Shown one piece after another: positions 17,988-27,574 of a DNA stretch of 64,000 bases. This DNA comes from UBA12018 sp051656605. Its GTDB lineage: Bacteria > Bacteroidota > Bacteroidia > Bacteroidales > CAMTPD01. The notes under the pieces are model-generated. The model made no database searches and was not told where the DNA came from. It was given only the letters and a program-made list of their open reading frames with translations. A program made the translations under genes and the position numbers. How positions within the stretch are numbered: the first letter of the stretch is position 1; each line of letters opens with the position of its first letter. Location of the stretch: positions 62,001 to 126,000 of the forward strand of contig JBOGCF010000020.1 in the NCBI GenBank assembly GCA_051656605.1, read 5' to 3'.

Positions 17988-18665
17988 ATGACAAACAAAC
18001 TCACACAATTTACTGCACTTGTCGACATCAGTGCCGTAAAAACCGACTCAACGAAAACAGAGCTCGATGAAATTATTAGAGCAGCTAAACAATATAAGTT
18101 TAAATGCGTTTTTGCATTGCCTTCTTTTGCCGGATACCTCATCGAACAGCTAAAATCTACACCGGAAGTTTTGATAGGCGGCGTTGTGGGCTTTCCCTCT
18201 GGAGGAGATACAACGGCGAGTAAAGTTTTTCAGGCAAACGAACTTTGCCAAATGGGTTGTGGTGAAATCGATATGGTCATGAACATCGGCAAACTTAAAT
18301 CTGGGCTTTACGATGAAGTTGAGCAGGATATATTAGCGGTAAAACAAGCCGTAGGTAATCTTCCGCTCAAAGTAATCATCGAAGCCCCTCTTCTTTCGGA
18401 TGAGGAGATTGTAAAAGCAGGATCGTTAATAGCACAGTGTGATGTGGCATTTATCAAGTCGGGCACGGGATGGAGCGGAGCAACAACTCCTAAGCATGTC
18501 GAACTCATGGGCGAAGGAGTGAATCATCAGATTGCGATGAAAGTGGCCGGTGGTGTAAGACATTTAGCTCAGTTGAGAGCAATGCAAGACCAAGGAGTAA
18601 CGCGCTTTGGAATTGGCTATAAAGCTGCTTTATCTATTTTAGAAGAGCTAGAATACGAATCGTAA
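17988..18665 (+). CDS. DeoC-family class I aldolase (deoxyribose-phosphate aldolase-like)
   Basis: The 225-residue product matches DeoC length. The two catalytic lysines expected in the family are K157 in AFIKSGTGW, the Schiff-base position, and K185 in MKVAGGVR. GFPSGG and GEIDMVMNIGKLKSG are further DeoC motifs. The family cleaves deoxyribose 5-phosphate to glyceraldehyde 3-phosphate and acetaldehyde, but relatives act on other sugar phosphates. It is the first gene of a four-gene operon whose kinase belongs to the FGGY class, not the PfkB class usual for deoxyribose, so the true substrate may be a different (deoxy)sugar or polyol phosphate. The kinase gene begins 15 bases after the stop. 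The protein is cytoplasmic. Confidence 0.88.
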   Translation: MTNKLTQFTALVDISAVKTDSTKTELDEIIRAAKQYKFKCVFALPSFAGYLIEQLKSTPEVLIGGVVGFPSGGDTTASKVFQANELCQMGCGEIDMVMNIGKLKSGLYDEVEQDILAVKQAVGNLPLKVIIEAPLLSDEEIVKAGSLIAQCDVAFIKSGTGWSGATTPKHVELMGEGVNHQIAMKVAGGVRHLAQLRAMQDQGVTRFGIGYKAALSILEELEYES

Positions 18666-18680
18666 GAAACCAATCATACC

Positions 18681-20192
18681 ATGAGAAATAAGATTATTGC
18701 ATACGATCTTGGCACAGGAGGCATCAAAGCCTCGCTTTACAATGCCGATGGTTATGCGCTTGCTTCCGTTTTTGAAGCATACGATACATTTTACGATGGA
18801 GTTATCCATGAACAAAAACCGAATGACTGGTGGATGGCAATTATTCGTACCACACAGTTATTAATGGAGCAAAGCGATACAAAGGTAAATACTATTGCTG
18901 CGTTATCGATATCGGGGCACAGCTTGGGTGCTGTCCCATTAGATAAAGATGGCAACCTAACGCGTACTGCTACACCAATCTGGTCTGATAAGCGCGCTAC
19001 TCAACAATGTTCGGAGTTCTTTGAAAAGGTAGATTATCAACAATGGTATGAGACAACCGGCAATGGCTTTCCGCCCGAATGCTACACTCTCTTTAAAGCG
19101 ATGTGGTATCGTACGAATGAGCCTGAACTGTTCAATAAGACTCACAAAATAGTTGGAACAAAAGATTATTGCAACTTCATGTTGACCGGACGAATAGTTA
19201 CCGACCACTCGTATGCTTCTGGGTCGGGAGCTTATAATTTGATTGAGAGATGTTATGAAAAACACTATTTAGATGCTGCCGATATTTCAAGACACCTTTT
19301 ACCTGAAATCATCGAATCGGATGAAATAATCGGTAATCTTACCCCACAAGCTGCACAACTTCTGGGTCTCGACTCTGAAGTTAAAGTGGTATGCGGAGGG
19401 GTAGACAACTCATGCATGGCACTTGGAGCTAAAGGGATTAAATCCGGACGCATCTATACATCTCTTGGTTCTTCGGCCTGGATTGCTCTAATCTCAGACA
19501 AGCCAATTATTGATTTCAAGTACAAGCCTTACGTATTTGCTCACGTGGCAAAAGGACTGTACACATCAGCTACTTGCATATTTTCTGCCGGAACCAGCTT
19601 CAAATGGATACGAGACTTATGTTGCCAAGATATACTGACTATCGAACAGCAATTGGGTGTTTCGGCTTGGAGTAAGATCAACGAAATGATAGACTCCTCT
19701 CCGGCTGGTGCTAATGGTGTCGTCTTTAACCCAAGTCTGGCCGGCGGATCGATGCTCGAACCTTCGCCAATGATGACTGGAGCTTTCTCTGGACTGAAGA
19801 TCTCAAATACAAGAGCCGATATACTTCGTGCTACACAAGAGGGTATCGCTTTAAATCTTCGCATAGCTCTTGATGTACTTCTGCACGAAAAGCACAACGT
19901 GCATCAAATGCTAATTGTAGGAGGTGGAGCCAAAAGCAATGTATGGATGCAAATCTTTGCAGATATTTATCAGCTTAATATCGAAAAGACAAGTATTGAT
20001 CAAGAGGCAGCATCTCTAGGCGCCGCTGCTCTAGCGCTAAAAGGTATTGGATTATGGAAAGACTTTTCCCAAATCGACTTACTACATACATCAGTGAAGA
20101 CATTCACTCCAAATCACAAAACACAACTGCTATACGACCAACTGCTACAACAGTTCAAGTCTCTAGCCCTCTACATTGCGAAACCTTTATAA
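18681..20192 (+). CDS. FGGY-family carbohydrate kinase (xylulokinase-like)
   Basis: The 503-residue product has the two actin-like ATPase domains of the FGGY family. The phosphate-binding opening is AYDLGTGGIKASLYN (8-22), substrate-side blocks include ALSISGHSLGAVPLD and TPIWSDKRA, and the C-terminal ATP site includes LIVGGGAKSNVWMQIFADI. Such kinases phosphorylate ketoses, polyols or related sugars, with the product here probably passed to the DeoC-type aldolase encoded just upstream. Xylulose and ribulose kinases are the nearest well-known relatives, but the substrate cannot be told from sequence by eye. The permease start lies 11 bases after the stop codon. Confidence 0.88.
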   Translation: MRNKIIAYDLGTGGIKASLYNADGYALASVFEAYDTFYDGVIHEQKPNDWWMAIIRTTQLLMEQSDTKVNTIAALSISGHSLGAVPLDKDGNLTRTATPIWSDKRATQQCSEFFEKVDYQQWYETTGNGFPPECYTLFKAMWYRTNEPELFNKTHKIVGTKDYCNFMLTGRIVTDHSYASGSGAYNLIERCYEKHYLDAADISRHLLPEIIESDEIIGNLTPQAAQLLGLDSEVKVVCGGVDNSCMALGAKGIKSGRIYTSLGSSAWIALISDKPIIDFKYKPYVFAHVAKGLYTSATCIFSAGTSFKWIRDLCCQDILTIEQQLGVSAWSKINEMIDSSPAGANGVVFNPSLAGGSMLEPSPMMTGAFSGLKISNTRADILRATQEGIALNLRIALDVLLHEKHNVHQMLIVGGGAKSNVWMQIFADIYQLNIEKTSIDQEAASLGAAALALKGIGLWKDFSQIDLLHTSVKTFTPNHKTQLLYDQLLQQFKSLALYIAKPL

Positions 20193-20203
20193 TACATCTA
20201 CAA

Positions 20204-21196
20204 ATGGAATTTAATATCATAGAATTAATTTTAGCTTTTACAGGAGGAATATTCGGTGCTGCTATTGGAGCATTACCAATCTGGATTCTCTGCGGACTTG
20301 CCGTATTAATTGGAGCAGTTATTAGTTACATGACTAATGACCCTTTATTTATGACTTTTGTTGCATGGGGTAGTTTCCTTGGCCCTCACACTTCTTTTGC
20401 AGGCGGATCAGCTGCTGCTGCATATGCTGCAAAAAAAGGGTTGCTTAACAATGGTAGAGACATTTGTACAGCTCTTGTTGGATTAAATAACCCAATAGTT
20501 TTGTTGGTAGGTGGTATGTTTGGTGCTCTCGGATATGTATTGCTTTATCTAATTATGCTTGTGCCAGACTACAGCGATATGGCTTGGACTAATCATATAG
20601 CTGTTGCTGTAATTTTAAATATGCTTTTAGCACGAGTTACCTTCGGTAAAACCGGATTACTAGGAAAAGTAAAAGATGGTGAAAATCGCTGGATTCAAAC
20701 ACCTGAAGCAAGCTGGGTTATTTATCAATCGGCCCCATTACAGATAATAATTCTAGGATTAGCAATCGGCTTTCCTGCATCTTATTTTGTACAAGTGATG
20801 CCTAATAGTGATGGTATTATTTTTGGTTTTTGTACCATAACTTTAATCTTTATGCAATTTGGATACAAGGTTCCTGTCACTCATCACATTGCTCTTTCTG
20901 CTACACTTGCAACTATAGCCACGGGTGAAATTATGTGGGGAGTTTCGTTTGGTTTACTTGCCGCCTTTTTTGCAGAACTCCTTGCTTGCTTATTTGTCAA
21001 TCATGGAGATACACATATTGATCCACCAACATTCGCTCTTGCTGTTGTATTCACTTTGTTCCCAATTATTAAAAATATTGGAATCTTTAGCTCAACAAGC
21101 ATCTTTGTTTGGACTACACCCTTATTGATATCACTCTTCATATACGGAACTCTTTCTTTCTTAAGAAAACCAACTTTGAAACTTCAACAAATTTAA
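20204..21196 (+). CDS. Unrecognised multi-pass permease of the aldolase-kinase operon
   Basis: The ATG at 20204 gives a 330-residue protein. A longer in-frame start at 20054 lies inside the kinase gene and was rejected. The product is strongly hydrophobic with about nine or ten membrane helices, small-residue-rich ones near the start (FTGGIFGAAIGALPIWILCG), a GPHTSFAGGSAAAAYAAKKG segment that looks like a re-entrant or substrate-binding loop, and a VPVTHHIALSATLATIATG helix. I do not recognise it as MFS, SSS, GntP or another common transporter class. Placed between a sugar kinase and an alcohol dehydrogenase, with 10-11 base gaps on both sides, it is probably the uptake system for the operon's substrate. 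Confidence 0.75.
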   Translation: MEFNIIELILAFTGGIFGAAIGALPIWILCGLAVLIGAVISYMTNDPLFMTFVAWGSFLGPHTSFAGGSAAAAYAAKKGLLNNGRDICTALVGLNNPIVLLVGGMFGALGYVLLYLIMLVPDYSDMAWTNHIAVAVILNMLLARVTFGKTGLLGKVKDGENRWIQTPEASWVIYQSAPLQIIILGLAIGFPASYFVQVMPNSDGIIFGFCTITLIFMQFGYKVPVTHHIALSATLATIATGEIMWGVSFGLLAAFFAELLACLFVNHGDTHIDPPTFALAVVFTLFPIIKNIGIFSSTSIFVWTTPLLISLFIYGTLSFLRKPTLKLQQI

Positions 21197-21206
21197 TTCC
21201 TCATAA

Positions 21207-22400
21207 ATGAACAACTTTGAATACTACAATCCTGTGCGCGTAATTTTTGGCGCGGGAGAACTAAAAAGAATAGGCACAGAGGCAAAAGCCTTTGGTACTA
21301 AAGTAGTTCTTGTTTCATACAAAGATCTAAATCTACTCGCCCCGCTTATTGATGAAATACAAGCGATATTAGAAGCTAATGAGTGCACTGTTTTTAGATT
21401 CTGTGAAGCAGAACCTAATCCGGAAATAGAAACAATTAAAGCCGGTGTTGAGCTTTGCAAAGAAGAGCAAGTCGAATTAATTATTGGTATTGGTGGTGGA
21501 AGTGCCATGGATGCAGCCAAGGCAATTGCTGCCGGTGTATTCTATTCGGGGGATTTGTGGAATATGGTTTATAGCCGCCACGATCGTGTAGAAGCTATTC
21601 CTCCTACAAATGCATTGCCTACAATCATGGTACCAACGCTTCCTGCAACCGGAAGTGAAATGAATCAATGCGCCGTTGTAAGTAATCATTCACTCGGCGA
21701 AAAGTCTTATATCTGGGCTACTTGTTTGTATCCGAAAGTTTCGATAATAGACCCGAGCCTAACGCTTTCGTTACCCGCTTACCAAACAGCTTGTGCTGCA
21801 GCTGATACGATATCACATGTGCTAGAAATCTATCTAAATGGAGAGGTTGATAGTGATCTTCAGCATTACTTCCAAGAGGGAGTAATGAGAACGGTCATTG
21901 ATAATATCGAGAAAGTGCTAAAAAACCCGACTGATATTTCGGCAAGGTCTCATTTGCAATGGGCCGCAACATGCGCAATAAATGGATGGGCTTCGCCAGG
22001 TGATGCCTGGACTCCTATTCATCAAATCGGGCATGTACTTACCTCTCGACATAAAGTTAGTCATGGTGCATCTTTAGCAATATTGATGCCTGCTTGGATG
22101 AAGCATCGCTGGAGTACTCGTCCCGATCAGTATTTCCGCTTTGCTAAAAATGTAATGCAAATAGATACTATCGGAAAAACAAAAGAAGCTGTTGTTTTGG
22201 AAGGAATTGCTGCCTTTAAAGACTTTCTACATCGAATAGGAACACCTACTTCTTTGCAACAAACAAATATAACAAGTGAAGACTTCGCTCCAATTATTGC
22301 TGATGTTGTAAAGGTTAGTTTTAATGCAGAAGGTGTTCTTTACTCAAATCCCCCAGCTACAAAACAAGACATCAAACAAGTGCTTGAATTAGCTTATTAA
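21207..22400 (+). CDS. Iron-containing alcohol dehydrogenase, YqhD/butanol dehydrogenase-like
   Basis: The 397-residue product begins with NNFEYYNPVRVIFGAGEL, the hallmark of the YqhD/BDH subgroup of group III alcohol dehydrogenases. It has the nucleotide-binding IIGIGGGSAMDAAKAIA motif (about 93-109), and metal ligands are expected in ADTISHVLEIY, HQIGHVLTSRHKVSHGASL and nearby histidines. The family reduces aldehydes or oxidises alcohols with NAD(P)(H). In this operon it could oxidise a polyol before phosphorylation, or reduce the small aldehyde released by the DeoC-type aldolase. It is the last gene of the operon, ending six bases before a perfect terminator stem. Confidence 0.9.
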   Translation: MNNFEYYNPVRVIFGAGELKRIGTEAKAFGTKVVLVSYKDLNLLAPLIDEIQAILEANECTVFRFCEAEPNPEIETIKAGVELCKEEQVELIIGIGGGSAMDAAKAIAAGVFYSGDLWNMVYSRHDRVEAIPPTNALPTIMVPTLPATGSEMNQCAVVSNHSLGEKSYIWATCLYPKVSIIDPSLTLSLPAYQTACAAADTISHVLEIYLNGEVDSDLQHYFQEGVMRTVIDNIEKVLKNPTDISARSHLQWAATCAINGWASPGDAWTPIHQIGHVLTSRHKVSHGASLAILMPAWMKHRWSTRPDQYFRFAKNVMQIDTIGKTKEAVVLEGIAAFKDFLHRIGTPTSLQQTNITSEDFAPIIADVVKVSFNAEGVLYSNPPATKQDIKQVLELAY

Positions 22401-22405
22401 GTGAC

Positions 22406-22437
22406 AAAAAGAGAAAGGCTATCTCCTTTCTCTTTTT
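22406..22437 (+). terminator. Terminator of the aldolase-kinase-permease-dehydrogenase operon
   Basis: A perfect 13-bp stem, AAAAAGAGAAAGG (22406-22418) with CCTTTCTCTTTTT (22425-22437), has a six-base loop and a T-rich end. It separates this operon from the SusC/SusD pair. Confidence 0.9.
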
Positions 22438-22440
22438 AAA

Positions 22441-22751
22441 TTTCTTTTCAGTTAACGTGATGACAAGCTTTAACGTATTCATTTGGCGATGGAAATATAA
22501 AGCGAATCATCAGATTTTATAAACCTCAAAATTTGCTCAAAGTTATGAAACCACCTTGATTTATTTATTCCCGGAATATTTAAAAGATGTTTTGGATAGT
22601 ATGGACTTGCCAACTTTTACTGGACAAAAAGTTAAGTTTTTATCCTTAACCTGATGTCCGAACAAAGTTAGCAACTCCAGTATACTATAATCTAATCATG
22701 TATACTTGATTTACTTATTTGAAAAAACATAAATCAATAAAACTCCTTCGA
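22441..22751. other. Intergenic region upstream of the SusC-like gene
   Basis: This stretch has no gene that I can support. A short open frame at 22556-22654 encodes 32 residues (LIYLFPEYLKDVLDSMDLP..) that read like the remains of a protein, but there is no start codon or intact gene. No TAnnTTTG box was found close to the SusC start. Such regions usually hold activator-dependent promoters. Confidence 0.4.
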
Positions 22752-25700
22752 ATGAAACATTTAAATCTATATCAACACACAACCACGATAGCAAACCGGT
22801 GGTCACTTATATTATTTCTTCTATTATTTTCACTACATCTATCTGCTCAGCAGTCACAAACAATATCTGGAAATGTAAAAGATAAGTCCGGAGAATCTCT
22901 TATTGGAGTAAATATTTTATTAAAAGGAACTACTGTTGGGACTTCAACAAATGTAAACGGAGATTTTTCAATACAAGCTCCTATAAATAGCATTCTTCAA
23001 TTTTCATATATTGGATATAAAACTCAAGATATAAAGATTGCAAACTCAACTCCATTACTCGTTACGCTTCTTGATGATACTGAAAATCTTGAAGAAGTTG
23101 TCGTTGTAGGTTTTGGAACACAAAAAAAGGTTAACTTAACAGGTGCTGTTGGAACTGTTAAAACAGACGCAACCTTAAAAGCTCGACCTGTAACAAATGT
23201 ACAAGAACTTCTTGCCGGAAGTGTTCCAGGATTATCTGTATCAAAAGGAACTGGTGCCGTGGGTGCTGCTGCATCTATGAATATACGTGGAACATCAACT
23301 ATTGGTGGTAGTTCTGGCGTATTGGTTATTATCGATGGTGTTCCTGGGAATGTTTACACCTTAAACCCAAATGATATCGAAAGTATCTCTGTATTAAAAG
23401 ATGCTGCTTCTGCTGCAATTTATGGATCCAGGGCAGCTAATGGTGTTATGTTAATAACAACAAAAGCAGGCAAGCAGCTCTCGGACAAACCAGAAATCGA
23501 GTTTTCATCGAATATTGGATTTCAAAATCCGCAATTTAAAATAGACTTTGTTGGAGCTGAAGACTACATGAAGTTATATGATCTAGCAATGATTAATGAT
23601 GGAAAAGAGGCTTTTTATGGAGAACAAGGTCTTATTGATTTAAGAAATGGCAAATATGCTGACAATTTGTGGTACAAAGAAATATATAAAGAAAACACTT
23701 TTATCAATAATAATCACCTTGCAATCAATGGAAATGAGAAATGGATCAGCTATCGATTTGCTGTATCTAACGATTATCAAGATGGAACACTACCTAATAA
23801 TACTTATCAACGCTATATTATTAAACCTGATTTAACCATAAAGCTACTTAAGAACCTTTCTTTTAGAGCTAATATTCAGTATACTCAAACTGAAATAAAG
23901 CAACCTCAAGGTGGCACTGATTTTTGGCAATCACAAGCTACAAGAAACGCGCCAATTATTGCTATTAGAGAAAACAACGGCCTCTATGGTGTTGGTGGAA
24001 CAATGGGGGGAAATCCAATTGCTGGTGTCAATGAGTCTGGTTACAATAAAGACCTACACAAGGAGCTATTCTCTATTTTTGAATTAGCCTATACCCCTAT
24101 AACAAACTGGAATATTAAAGGAAATTTCAGCTATTATACAACCAATGTGTATAGTAAAAGTAGATCCAGAACATATTACTTGTATGATCAAAATGGTGAA
24201 GTTGCAAAGACTCAAAATCCTATTACAGGACAACGTGAAAATTTCAGTTCTAATTATAAGACACAACTTCAAATTCTAACTGATTATTCAATGTCTATAA
24301 ATGAAATTCACAACTTTACTTTTTTAGCTGGTTATTCACAAGAATACAATTACAATACTGGATTTTGGGCTTCACGAGATAATATGCCGTTTGATGGAAT
24401 AGATGCGTTAAACACTGGCACAGAAAATAAACAGAATGGAGGGAATGCTAGTGATGTGGCAATCATGTCTGTTTTTAGCAGGATTAATTATAATCTGAAC
24501 AATAAATATCTTCTTGAAGCAACTCTAAGAACAGATGGTTCTTCACGCTTCGCGAAAGGACATCAATGGGGTGTATTTCCATCCTTCTCAGGTGGTTGGA
24601 ATATCAACAGAGAATCTTTTATGAGTAATACTGAATCATGGCTTTCTGAATTAAAAATCAGAGCTTCATGGGGTATGCTTGGCGATGCTGAAAAAGTTGG
24701 TTATTATCCGACTGCTCAAGTTTTAGGTTTTGATCCAAAGGTTTATTCTTTCAATGGAGTGTTAGTAGGTGGGGCTTACAACTATCAAGCTGTAAATCCA
24801 AACATTACGTGGGAAAGAGCCAAGATGACCAATATTGGCATTGATTTTGGTGTGTTTAATCAACGTTTAAGACTCTCTATTGATTACTTCAATAATATTC
24901 GCGACAATATTCTCTATGCACCACCTGTATCTACAGAGTTTGGATTAGGAGCACCTTTAACAAATGAACTTAAAATGAAAAATCAAGGAGCTGAACTACA
25001 ATTATCTTATAATGATCAGCATAACGATTTTAATTGGGGTGCTGACTTTACAACATCTTTTACAAAAAATAAGGTCCTAAACATGGGCGAAAATGAAATG
25101 TGGATCGAAGGAAATAGCATTACATATTTAAATGATCGTTATCAATTACCATATGGGTATGAGCACCAAGGCTTATTTCAGAATGAAGATGAGATCAAAA
25201 ATCATGCTTTCCAAAATGGTAATGTAAAACCTGGGAACATTAAATATAAAGATCAAAATGAAGATGGTAAGATAGATGGATCTGATCGTATTATTTTATC
25301 AAGAAATATACCTGTACATATTGGTTTAAACCTTCGTCTAGGTTATAAAAATTTTGATTTTTCAATCAATGGTTATGGAAGACTAAACACCTTACGCTAT
25401 ATGAGTGGATATGAAGGGTGGGCTTTTTATCTATCGAATAATGCACGACCAATACACCTCGATTCTTGGACCGAATCTAATCCTGGTGCATCATATCCTC
25501 GTTTAACATTTACCAATACAGCTAATGACACTCAATATAGTGATTATTGGCTTAGAAAATCGGACATGTTCAAAATCCAAAATGTTCAACTCGGATATAC
25601 ATTTCCTACAGAACTCCTTGCCAAAGCAAGAATCAAATATCTACGCCTGTTTATTTCAGGCCAAAATCTAGCAACTATAACAGGTTACGATGGGTTTGAC

Positions 25701-25763
25701 CCCGAAGGTGGTTACTATCCTATCTCTCGAACTTTTGTTTTTGGTCTTAACTTCAAATTCTAA
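22752..25763 (+). CDS. SusC-like TonB-dependent outer-membrane receptor
   Basis: From the ATG at 22752 the product has 1003 residues. An upstream TTG at 22719 only adds 11 residues ahead of the signal peptide and is not needed. The signal peptide ends at HLSAQ, followed by the carboxypeptidase-regulatory-like domain (about 25-105, ISGNVKDKSGESLIGVNILL). The SusC motif EEVVVVGFGTQKK precedes the plug domain, and a 22-strand barrel ends in the aromatic VFGLNFKF. It should import an oligosaccharide or glycopeptide across the outer membrane together with the SusD lipoprotein encoded 5 bases downstream. No regulator or glycosidase is attached directly to the pair. The gene is more AT-rich than the carbohydrate genes nearby. 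Confidence 0.93.
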   Translation: MKHLNLYQHTTTIANRWSLILFLLLFSLHLSAQQSQTISGNVKDKSGESLIGVNILLKGTTVGTSTNVNGDFSIQAPINSILQFSYIGYKTQDIKIANSTPLLVTLLDDTENLEEVVVVGFGTQKKVNLTGAVGTVKTDATLKARPVTNVQELLAGSVPGLSVSKGTGAVGAAASMNIRGTSTIGGSSGVLVIIDGVPGNVYTLNPNDIESISVLKDAASAAIYGSRAANGVMLITTKAGKQLSDKPEIEFSSNIGFQNPQFKIDFVGAEDYMKLYDLAMINDGKEAFYGEQGLIDLRNGKYADNLWYKEIYKENTFINNNHLAINGNEKWISYRFAVSNDYQDGTLPNNTYQRYIIKPDLTIKLLKNLSFRANIQYTQTEIKQPQGGTDFWQSQATRNAPIIAIRENNGLYGVGGTMGGNPIAGVNESGYNKDLHKELFSIFELAYTPITNWNIKGNFSYYTTNVYSKSRSRTYYLYDQNGEVAKTQNPITGQRENFSSNYKTQLQILTDYSMSINEIHNFTFLAGYSQEYNYNTGFWASRDNMPFDGIDALNTGTENKQNGGNASDVAIMSVFSRINYNLNNKYLLEATLRTDGSSRFAKGHQWGVFPSFSGGWNINRESFMSNTESWLSELKIRASWGMLGDAEKVGYYPTAQVLGFDPKVYSFNGVLVGGAYNYQAVNPNITWERAKMTNIGIDFGVFNQRLRLSIDYFNNIRDNILYAPPVSTEFGLGAPLTNELKMKNQGAELQLSYNDQHNDFNWGADFTTSFTKNKVLNMGENEMWIEGNSITYLNDRYQLPYGYEHQGLFQNEDEIKNHAFQNGNVKPGNIKYKDQNEDGKIDGSDRIILSRNIPVHIGLNLRLGYKNFDFSINGYGRLNTLRYMSGYEGWAFYLSNNARPIHLDSWTESNPGASYPRLTFTNTANDTQYSDYWLRKSDMFKIQNVQLGYTFPTELLAKARIKYLRLFISGQNLATITGYDGFDPEGGYYPISRTFVFGLNFKF

Positions 25764-25768
25764 TTAAC

Positions 25769-27400
25769 ATGAAATTCAAACACAAACTACTTACAATTAT
25801 CGCTTTAGGGATAAGCTACTCATCTTGTGATTTTCTTGATAGAACACCATTAGATCAAGCTTCAGAAAATACATTTTGGAAAACAGAAGCAGATGCGGAG
25901 AAAGGAGTAAATGCTCTTTATCCATTACTGCCCAATGACCGAGATTTTTGGCGTGACTGTCAAAGTGATAATACATTAATGACTAATTCTTGGGGTGAAA
26001 ATGGAATGGGTTATATTAGTCAGGGAATTCACAATCCTTCTACGGGATATTTGAATGAAGAGTGGGCTTATGGTGCAATATATAGAATTCTTTATTTTAT
26101 TGACAAGCTAAAAGGAATGGAGTTTAATCCTGATAAGAAAAAACAATTTGAGGGAGAAGCTCGATTTATACTTGCTTTAAAATATTATCGGATGACCCGT
26201 CATTTCGGAGATATTCCATTAATCAAAGAAAAACCGATTGAATTAGAAAACTCTCAACTACCAAGAAGTTCTAAACAAGAAGTACTTAATTATGCGATAG
26301 AAAACATAAACAAAGCTATTGAGTTTTTACCAGTAACATATCCTAATGAACAAAATGGTCGGATATCAAAAGCTGCAGCATTAACTCTCAAGGCTGATAT
26401 GTTTTTGGATATGGCTAGTTATAAACAATTTCACAACAACCAAGACGCTAGTGATTTGTGGACTATCGCAGCAGAAACAGCTCAACAAGTGATTGATTTA
26501 AACATATATAAACTAGAAAACGAGTATTCAACAATTTTCTTAAAAGAAAATAATAATATTTCTAAAGAAGTCATACTTGCTCGTCAATATCTAGAGAATG
26601 AAATCACACATATGCTTCCTGTTCTTAGCTCTCCTTCAGGAACAGGAACAACAGGTGAAGGCTGGGCGAGTTTTTGTCCAACCCGAGATCTTGTTGATTC
26701 TTATGAGTGTATAGATGGCAATACCATTTATGAATCAGAATTATATGACAAAAATAATCCTTGGAAAAATAGAGATAGAAGATTGACCCAATCTATTATG
26801 GTTCCAGGATTAGAAGTACTTCGTCCTAACGGAAAATACGAACCATATATGCCTCATCCATCTTTTAACAAACCTGAACAAATGAATAAAGAAGGTGGTG
26901 GAGTTACAGGATATATGATTATGAAATATAATGATATGACTCTAAAGAAACCTTATTCATGCTGGGCTAATTTTTCAATATATCGTTATGCTGAAGTTTT
27001 ACTTATTCTAGCTGAAGCACTAACTGAAACAAACCCTAGTGATGCAAGAATTGTAGATGCTATTAACCAAGTAAGACATAGAGCTAATCTCCCCAATATT
27101 AATGCTCTACTTGGAAACAAAGAAGCTCTTCGTGCATGTGTTAGAAAAGAGCGAAGACATGAATTTACATTTGAGCATAAACGCTATTTTGATATTCTGC
27201 GATGGAAGATAGCTGATGATGTTTTAAGTAAACCTGGATGTGGCATCAATAAAGATGCAAATTTACCTATTGGAGATTATACTGCTGATAAATTTGTTGG
27301 ACAACAAAGAGTATTTGATGCTTCAAAACATTATTTATGGCCTATTCCTCAAAATGCCAGAGATAAAAATCCTAATCTAACACAGAATCCTGGCTGGTAA
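25769..27400 (+). CDS. SusD-like surface glycan-binding lipoprotein (RagB/SusD family)
   Basis: The 543-residue protein has a lipoprotein signal with probable lipid anchor Cys20 (SYSSCDFL). The mature start DFLDRTPLDQASENTFWKTEADAEKGVNALY is typical of SusD proteins. A TPR-rich helical region follows (FEGEARFILALKYYRM, GRISKAAALTLKADMF), and the family C-terminus contains RKERRHEFTFEHKRYFDILRW and HYLWPIPQNARDKNPNLTQNPGW. SusD proteins cap the SusC barrel and bind the substrate at the cell surface. It follows SusC by 5 bases and ends 21 bases before a strong terminator, so the pair forms a two-gene unit. Confidence 0.93.
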   Translation: MKFKHKLLTIIALGISYSSCDFLDRTPLDQASENTFWKTEADAEKGVNALYPLLPNDRDFWRDCQSDNTLMTNSWGENGMGYISQGIHNPSTGYLNEEWAYGAIYRILYFIDKLKGMEFNPDKKKQFEGEARFILALKYYRMTRHFGDIPLIKEKPIELENSQLPRSSKQEVLNYAIENINKAIEFLPVTYPNEQNGRISKAAALTLKADMFLDMASYKQFHNNQDASDLWTIAAETAQQVIDLNIYKLENEYSTIFLKENNNISKEVILARQYLENEITHMLPVLSSPSGTGTTGEGWASFCPTRDLVDSYECIDGNTIYESELYDKNNPWKNRDRRLTQSIMVPGLEVLRPNGKYEPYMPHPSFNKPEQMNKEGGGVTGYMIMKYNDMTLKKPYSCWANFSIYRYAEVLLILAEALTETNPSDARIVDAINQVRHRANLPNINALLGNKEALRACVRKERRHEFTFEHKRYFDILRWKIADDVLSKPGCGINKDANLPIGDYTADKFVGQQRVFDASKHYLWPIPQNARDKNPNLTQNPGW

Positions 27401-27421
27401 TAAAACTACAGCTACATATAC

Positions 27422-27465
27422 AAAAAGAGATTGTCTCCGAATTTAGTCGGAAACAATCTCTTTTT
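27422..27465 (+). terminator. Terminator of the SusC/SusD unit
   Basis: AAAAAGAGATTGT (27422-27434) pairs perfectly with ACAATCTCTTTTT (27453-27465). An inner TCCGA/TCGGA stem extends the hairpin, and the last five bases are T. Confidence 0.9.
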
Positions 27466-27574
27466 ATATTTATAGATCAATGATCTTTCAATGAAAATAT
27501 AGATGCTTTATATACATAAGAAACAAAACACCATAGAAAACTGTTGATGATCTATACTTATTATTCTTGTTTTC

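Noticed and set aside
20054..20203. Longer start for the permease
   Set aside because: It lies inside the kinase gene in another frame, and the ATG at 20204 fits the membrane topology and gap.
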